DNA from: Bacteroidales bacterium
GTDB lineage: Bacteria > Bacteroidota > Bacteroidia > Bacteroidales > UBA1715
NCBI GenBank assembly: GCA_017516865.1
Contig: JAFXAU010000023.1
Coordinates: 1 to 64,000, forward strand
Length of the DNA stretch: 64,000 nucleotides
Direction of reading: 5' to 3'
Shown: piece by piece, positions 62,158-64,000 of the stretch
Position numbering within the stretch: the stretch's first letter is position 1
How the letters are laid out: each line of letters begins with the position of its first letter
Program-made: the position numbers and the translations under genes
Notes under the pieces: model-generated
The model's database searches: none
Seen by the model: only the letters and a program-made list of their open reading frames with translations
Told to the model about the DNA's origin: nothing

Positions 62158-62354
62158 GCATTTTTTTGATAATGTGAAATGTAAATGGTTGTAAATAATA
62201 AAAATACGTGTTTTACGTAGAGCGTTTCGGTATTGTCATAAAATAATTATCATTTTATGATTTTCATAAGATTATAATTTGTGTAAATGAGATTGATAGG
62301 GTGATTGTCAAGATAACAGGTTGAAATGGTGGGATGACGGGGGATTTTAATGGA

Positions 62355-62386
62355 AACAAAAAAGGCTGTTCTTTCGGGCAGCCTTT
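62355..62386 (-). terminator. PFOR gene terminator
   Basis: Stem AAGGCTG / CAGCCTT (62362-62385) followed on the minus strand by TTTTTTGTTT. Confidence 0.8.
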
Positions 62387-62406
62387 CTTGTTGTATTGAA
62401 ATATTA

Positions 62407-64000
62407 TTAGTATTCCAACTTGCTCATTCTTACATACGAAGCGTAGCGTTTCTTTGCCATGTCTTCGGCAGCGTTGAACAATTCTTGTGCTTCGTTCGGG
62501 AATTGTTTCATTACTGAAGCATAACGAACTTCGCCTTTCAAGAAGTCTTGGAAACCGTCCCAAGCTGGTTCTTTGCTGTCGAGTGTGAATGGATTCTTGC
62601 CTTCGGCTTCCAATTCTGGGTTGAAACGCCACAAGTGCCAGTAACCGCATGCAACTGCTGCTGCTTCTTCGGCTTGTGATTTGCCCATACCTTTCTTCAA
62701 ACCGTGGTTGATACAAGGAGCGTAAGCAATGATGATTGAAGGTCCGTGATATGCCTCAGCTTCGCGGATTGCTTTCAAACATTGTGCTTGGTCGGCACCC
62801 ATTGCGATTTGTGCTACATATACGTAACCGTAAGTAGTTGCAATCATACCAATGTCTTTCTTGCGAACTCTCTTGCCGGCAGCGGCAAATTTAGCGATAG
62901 CGCCAAGTGGAGTAGCTTTCGATGCCTGACCACCAGTGTTGGAGTAAACCTCGGTATCAATTACAAGAATGTTAACGTCTTCGCCCGAAGCAATTACGTG
63001 GTCAAGGCCTCCGTAACCAATATCGTAAGAAGCACCGTCACCACCGATAATCCATTGAGAACGTTTTACCAAGTAATGGCTCAATTCTTTCAATTGAGAG
63101 CAAGTAGAACAGTTGCCAGCTGCTTTTTCAATCATTGGATTCAATTTAGCCGCTGCTGCTTTTGAAGCTGCTGCATCGTCCATACCGTCAATCCATTCTT
63201 GAGCTGCTTGTTTGAATTCAGCAGGAGTCTTGTCTTCGGCAATTGCACCTTCCAACAATGTTTTGATGCGAGCACGCATTTTCTTGTTTGCAATGTGCAT
63301 ACCCAAACCGAATTCGCAGAAGTCCTCGAACAATGAGTTAGCCCAAGCCGGACCTTGACCTTTTGCATTCTTCGTGTATGGAGTAGAAGGAACTGAACCA
63401 GAGTAGATTGAAGAACATCCAGTTGCGTTTGCAACGATTTCGCGGTCGCCGAACAATTGAGAAATCAATTTAACGTAAGGTGTTTCACCGCAACCTGCAC
63501 ACGCTCCGGAGAACTCGAACAATGGTTGAGCGAATTGTGAATTCTTAACATTTGCAGTAACATCAACCAAGTCTTGTTTTGATGTAACCTTTTCAACGCA
63601 ATATTGCCAGTTTGCAGCTTCTTTAGCAGCTGATTCTGAATTGTCGTCGTAGGGAACCATAGTAAGAGCTTTGCCAGTCTTTGGATTGCCCGGACAAACG
63701 TCGGCACAGTTACCACAAGCAAGACAGTCTTTTACGCCCACTTGCATTGTGAAGAACATTCCCTTCATTGCTGCAGGTGCCTTCATTTCGATAGTCTGAC
63801 CGTTGAATCCTGCTTTTTCTTGTTCTGTCATTACGAACGGACGGATACAAGCGTGAGGGCAGACGTACGCACATTTGTTACATTGGATACAGTTGTCGGC
63901 GTTCCAAACCGGTACGAATGCGCCAACACCACGTTTTTCAAATTTAGCCGTTCCTGCTGCCCAAGTACCGTCTTCAATACCTTTGAATGAAGAAACAGGC
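62407..64000 (-). CDS. nifJ: Pyruvate:ferredoxin (flavodoxin) oxidoreductase, C-terminal part (partial)
   Basis: The 3' 531 codons; the frame stays open to the right edge, so the 5' half is outside. In order: two [4Fe-4S] motifs, CIQCNKCAYVCPHACIRP and CLACGNCADVCPGNPKTGKA, then the TPP domain with CAGCGETPYVKLISQLFGDR, TGCSSIYSGSVPSTPYT, GGDGASYDIGYGGLDHV and SNTGGQASKATPLGA. This is the single-chain homodimeric PFOR that oxidises pyruvate to acetyl-CoA and reduces ferredoxin. Acetyl-CoA feeds acetate kinase via an unseen Pta. The ATG-like codon at 63831 is internal. Confidence 0.97.
   Translation of the reverse strand, partial: PVSSFKGIEDGTWAAGTAKFEKRGVGAFVPVWNADNCIQCNKCAYVCPHACIRPFVMTEQEKAGFNGQTIEMKAPAAMKGMFFTMQVGVKDCLACGNCADVCPGNPKTGKALTMVPYDDNSESAAKEAANWQYCVEKVTSKQDLVDVTANVKNSQFAQPLFEFSGACAGCGETPYVKLISQLFGDREIVANATGCSSIYSGSVPSTPYTKNAKGQGPAWANSLFEDFCEFGLGMHIANKKMRARIKTLLEGAIAEDKTPAEFKQAAQEWIDGMDDAAASKAAAAKLNPMIEKAAGNCSTCSQLKELSHYLVKRSQWIIGGDGASYDIGYGGLDHVIASGEDVNILVIDTEVYSNTGGQASKATPLGAIAKFAAAGKRVRKKDIGMIATTYGYVYVAQIAMGADQAQCLKAIREAEAYHGPSIIIAYAPCINHGLKKGMGKSQAEEAAAVACGYWHLWRFNPELEAEGKNPFTLDSKEPAWDGFQDFLKGEVRYASVMKQFPNEAQELFNAAEDMAKKRYASYVRMSKLEY

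Noticed and set aside
1..64000. tRNA or rRNA genes
   Set aside because: No cloverleaf with a TTCRA T-loop or rRNA-like sequence was found in the intergenic gaps.

Overview
The window looks like the chromosome of an anaerobic member of the Bacteroidetes, most likely Bacteroidales. The evidence is the recurrent -33 TTTG / -7 TAnnTTTG promoter pattern, A-rich rather than Shine-Dalgarno leaders, a short primary sigma factor lacking region 1.1, the phylum-typical order nusB-DUF1573-yajC-ybbR-coaE, Bat aerotolerance genes, DUF5606, and ferredoxin-based central metabolism (pyruvate:ferredoxin oxidoreductase, 2-oxoacid:ferredoxin oxidoreductase, NfnAB, acetate kinase). All calls come from reading sequence and protein motifs; no database search was run.

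Layout. 1-3 kb is an accessory-looking, partly decayed stretch: a small HTH protein, a strong terminator, a protein resembling alkyladenine DNA glycosylases with a likely frameshifted tail, a lipocalin-sized 'Fibrobacter paralogous' protein and an ORF6N protein. 3-10 kb holds a GH43 glycosidase, a decayed second ORF6N copy, a ZIP metal transporter, an imelysin lipoprotein, a possible 22-aa membrane peptide, and a LysR-AspT/YidE pair. 10-18.9 kb (minus strand) holds envelope proteins, purE, nfnB-nfnA and batE-batD. 19.2-24.7 kb is a plus-strand operon: acyl-ACP thioesterase, rsmA, mgtE, DUF1573 lipoprotein, aminotransferase, lipid kinase. 24.7-30 kb holds a lipoprotein, GlsB, an MsbA-type exporter, an M23 peptidase and a SIMPL protein. 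30.1-34.7 kb holds two AT-rich secreted proteins with the same C-terminal tail. 34.7-43 kb holds a PflX-type radical SAM enzyme, rpoD, rpsA, an ABC-F ATPase and an EF-hand membrane protein. 43-46.7 kb is a di-haem oxidoreductase, OprP-type porin and cytochrome c lipoprotein cluster. 46.7-51.3 kb (minus) is a WG-repeat protein and a MoxR-DUF58-BatD-like set. 51.4-57.8 kb is the nusB-to-pepF run. 57.9-64 kb (minus) is ackA, korB, korA and the 3' part of the PFOR gene, which leaves the window on the right.

How the genes fit together. PFOR, KorAB, NfnAB and AckA form an anaerobic oxidation route in which 2-oxoacids reduce ferredoxin, NfnAB exchanges electrons between ferredoxin, NADH and NADPH, and acetate kinase yields ATP. 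The most interesting regulatory signal is a nearly identical 22-bp inverted repeat overlapping the inferred -33 element of both the imelysin gene (5.8 kb) and the di-haem oxidoreductase gene (43.1 kb). It suggests one regulator controls two halves of a periplasmic metal/redox system that lie 37 kb apart. Other leads are the shared C-terminal tail of the two surface proteins, a family of dispersed palindromes with constant outer arms and changing but still complementary inner arms, and a likely poly-C frameshift in the glycosylase-like gene.
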